Part shown: in pieces, positions 62,382 to 64,000 of the stretch
Position numbering within the stretch: the first letter of the stretch is position 1
Layout: every line of letters begins with the position of its first letter
NCBI GenBank assembly: GCA_022828125.1
Contig: JAJEJD010000006.1
Span: forward strand, 56,344 to 120,343
DNA length: 64,000 nt
Reading direction: 5' to 3'
Origin: a bacterium
GTDB lineage: Bacteria > UBA8248
Position numbers and translations under genes: made by a program
The notes under the pieces: model-generated
What the model was told of the DNA's origin: nothing
What the model saw: only the letters and a program-made list of their open reading frames with translations
Databases searched by the model: none

Positions 62382-63398
62382 ATGTTATCGCGCATGAAAC
62401 TCTCGACCGCGATCACACGGCTGCTCGACATTGAACATCCCATCCTGCTCGCCCCGATGGGCGGCGTCGCGGGCGGCGCGCTGGCCCGCGAGGTCTCCGC
62501 CGCGGGCGGGCTGGGCCTCATGGGCGCGGGCTACGCCGACCCTTCGTTCGGCTACGGCTCGGACGAGTGGATCAGGCGGGAGTTCGACAAGGCGGGCGAG
62601 CACGCAATCGGAATCGGCTTCATCACCTGGGCGCTGGCCGAGCGGCCCGGCGCGCTCGACGCGGCGCTGGAGTGCGGGCCCAAGGCCGTCATGCTCTCCT
62701 TCGGCGATATCGAACCCTACGCCGCGAAGATACGCGAAGCCGGGGTGACGCTGATCTGCCAGGTCCAGACCCTGGAAGACGCACGGGAGGTGGCGGCGAA
62801 GGGCGCCCAGATTATCGTCGCCCAGGGGACGGAGGCCGGGGGCCACGGAGCGGCGCGCTCCACGCTGCCGCTCGTTCCCGCGGTCGTGGACGGGGTGGCG
62901 CCGGTTCCGGTCGCCGCCGCAGGCGGCATCAGTGACGGGCGTGGACTGGCCGCCGCCCTGATGCTGGGTGCGGAGGCCGTCCTCGTCGGCACCCGTTTTT
63001 TTGCTACCAAGGAGGCGTTGGGCCACCCGAACCAGAAAGCGCTGATCGAGCGAACCGGCGGCGACCACACGCTGCGCACCAAGGTCTTCGACACGGCCCG
63101 AGGCATCACCTGGCCGGAACCCTACACCGGGCGCGCCATCCGTAACGCATTCGCCGATACCTGGCATGGCCGCGACGACGAACTGCGCGATCAGAGCCCC
63201 TCGATGCGCGAGCGCTTCTTCGCGGCCCTGCGCGAGGGGGATACGGATACGGCGGTCACCTTCGCGGGCGAGGGGCTGGACCTGATCGCCGATCGCCCGG
63301 GCGCAGGAGAGCTGGTCGGGCGGATCGCCCGCGAAGCGATCGACGCGCTCACCGACGTGCCGAACCGTTTTCTCGACCAGGATTCGGAGACAGACTGA
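62382..63398 (+). CDS. Nitronate monooxygenase (2-nitropropane dioxygenase-like)
   Basis: The protein has 338 residues with an FMN-binding TIM barrel. The marks are PILLAPMGGVAGGALA at the N-terminus, QGTEAGGHG (the catalytic His region) near 153, and AAAGGISDGRGLAAAL and GAEAVLVGTRFFATKEA for FMN. The family oxidises alkyl nitronates; related enzymes are enoyl reductases such as FabK. The start may instead be ATG 62394. No ribosome site is clear. Confidence 0.9.
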   Translation: MLSRMKLSTAITRLLDIEHPILLAPMGGVAGGALAREVSAAGGLGLMGAGYADPSFGYGSDEWIRREFDKAGEHAIGIGFITWALAERPGALDAALECGPKAVMLSFGDIEPYAAKIREAGVTLICQVQTLEDAREVAAKGAQIIVAQGTEAGGHGAARSTLPLVPAVVDGVAPVPVAAAGGISDGRGLAAALMLGAEAVLVGTRFFATKEALGHPNQKALIERTGGDHTLRTKVFDTARGITWPEPYTGRAIRNAFADTWHGRDDELRDQSPSMRERFFAALREGDTDTAVTFAGEGLDLIADRPGAGELVGRIAREAIDALTDVPNRFLDQDSETD

Positions 63399-63865
63399 TA
63401 GAAGAGCACGAGCCGTTTCTCCAGCCCGCATTTCCCCGCATTTGCCGTAGGCGTTCTTGAAGAACGCTCCTGTAGCCTTTCATCGGGGCAGGCCCGTCAG
63501 CGCCTTCGCGTTTCCCGGAGTCTTTGATGCGCGCGCGAGGCGGATGAACGCACCCTCGTCAGCAGCTTTACCACCCATCAGGAGTCGATGACACGATGAA
63601 GTCTTTTGAGGATTTTCATACAGGCAGGTGCGTCGGCGCGTACTCTTTTTTCACAGCCTCGCATGCGGGCGGTATGGAGCAAACGGCCAGGAATCGGGCA
63701 TTGGCGGGAATTTCTGAAAATATCGATAAATTTCCGAAAATTACTGACCATGCAAGTCGTTGCGATACAAATAGTTACCTTGAAATCTTAGCCTCCCCCA
63801 CTCAGATACGCAGCCAAAAACAGATTTTTCGGCTCCCCCGCATTTGCCCGCATTTGCCCGAGGCG
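63399..63865. repeat. Gene-free gap with doubled GCATTTGCC motifs and AT-rich repeat
   Basis: CCGCATTT-C/G-CCCGCATTTGCC occurs at 63426-63446 and again at 63839-63860 in the same direction; a third copy is at 45560-45578. GCGTTCTT-G-AAGAACGC at 63449-63465 is a tight palindrome. 63705-63750 has GGAATTTCTGAAAATATCGATAAATTTCCGAAAA-like blocks related to 45650-45680. A 61-codon frame here is part of the repeat and is not supported as a gene. Confidence 0.65.
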
Positions 63866-64000
63866 CTACTTGCGGATGGTGCCGAAGCTGAAGCCGGTGA
63901 CGAGGTGTTTCTGGATCAGGATGCCGAGAATGACCACGGGGATGGTGATGACGGTCCCGATCGCCGCTTGAGGCCCGTAGAGTCTTCCCTCCACCGCGCT
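63866..64000 (-). CDS. Sugar-type ABC transporter permease, C-terminal fragment (window edge)
   Basis: The minus strand from base 64000 gives 44 residues ending at TAG 63866-63868. It reads YGPQAAIGTVITIPVV, then ILGILIQKHLVTGFSFG and TIRK. The last hydrophobic helix followed by QKHLVxGxxxGxxK is the usual C-terminus of MalG-type inner-membrane permeases of carbohydrate importers (CUT1). The rest lies outside the window. Confidence 0.75.
   Translation of the reverse strand, partial: SAVEGRLYGPQAAIGTVITIPVVILGILIQKHLVTGFSFGTIRK

Noticed and set aside
63606..63791. 61-codon frame near the right end
   Set aside because: It lies inside repeat sequence, lacks a ribosome site and has no similarity to a known domain.

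Overview
The window is a G+C-rich chromosomal segment (roughly 60 percent by eye) from an aerobic Gram-negative-type bacterium. It carries an aa3-type cytochrome c oxidase operon, HflKC, RqcH, YicC, CoaBC and HemW. Genes of the hydantoinase, cupin, cyclase and creatininase families, the in-frame UGA codons read here as selenocysteine and a large modular polyketide synthase recall uncultivated lineages such as Tectomicrobia, Desulfobacterota or NC10-like bacteria. That placement is inference, because no rRNA or other phylogenetic marker is present. TTG starts behind good ribosome binding sites are frequent.

Layout. 1-1308: truncated sodium:solute symporter (minus), then tRNA-Arg(ACG). 2.2-11.6 kb: oxidase operon (subunits II, I, heme A synthase, heme O synthase, two subunit III genes, subunit IV, DUF420, DUF983, two tiny membrane proteins) ending in an ABC transporter pair. 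11.9-18.9 kb: mostly minus-strand genes (cytochrome c, ProA, ATP-grasp ligase, UspA, CbtA, two VOC proteins) plus a heptad-repeat coiled-coil protein. 18.9-29.8 kb: sigma-54 activator, HemW, RqcH, the YicC-Gmk-CoaBC-UDG run and PyrF. 29.9-31.05 kb: an AT-rich toxin-antitoxin island. 31.1-32.6 kb: RarA.

32.9-45.4 kb is a compact polyketide locus. One giant synthase has the order KS-AT-DH-cMT-(pseudo-KR)-ER-KR-ACP-KS-pseudoAT. It is followed by a free-standing acyl carrier protein with its own strong promoter, an Sfp-type phosphopantetheinyl transferase and an alpha/beta hydrolase with an unusual nucleophile elbow. The first module looks fully reducing and C-methylating, like fungal highly reducing synthases. 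The second AT has lost its catalytic Ser and part of its fold.

45.8-55.0 kb: D-2-hydroxyacid dehydrogenase with hydantoinase/oxoprolinase B and A, nucleoside hydrolase with a ribokinase-like kinase, and HflK/HflC. 56.6-57.8 kb holds the most striking signal: two tandem redoxin-like genes, each with an in-frame TGA at codon 49 followed by Pro-Tyr-Cys. They are read here as selenoproteins with a U-P-Y-C redox centre. 58.2-61.3 kb: a minus-strand operon of creatininase, a catalytically degenerate alpha/beta hydrolase, a cyclase-family hydrolase and two paralogous cupins. 61.5-64 kb: TadA, tRNA-Ser(CGA), nitronate monooxygenase and the C-terminus of a sugar-type ABC permease.

Intergenic regions carry several dispersed repeat families: C/G-tract inverted pairs, palindromes flanked by CTAC, doubled GCATTTGCC motifs, and an element shared by 45.4 and 62.2 kb. 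This suggests a repeat-rich genome.
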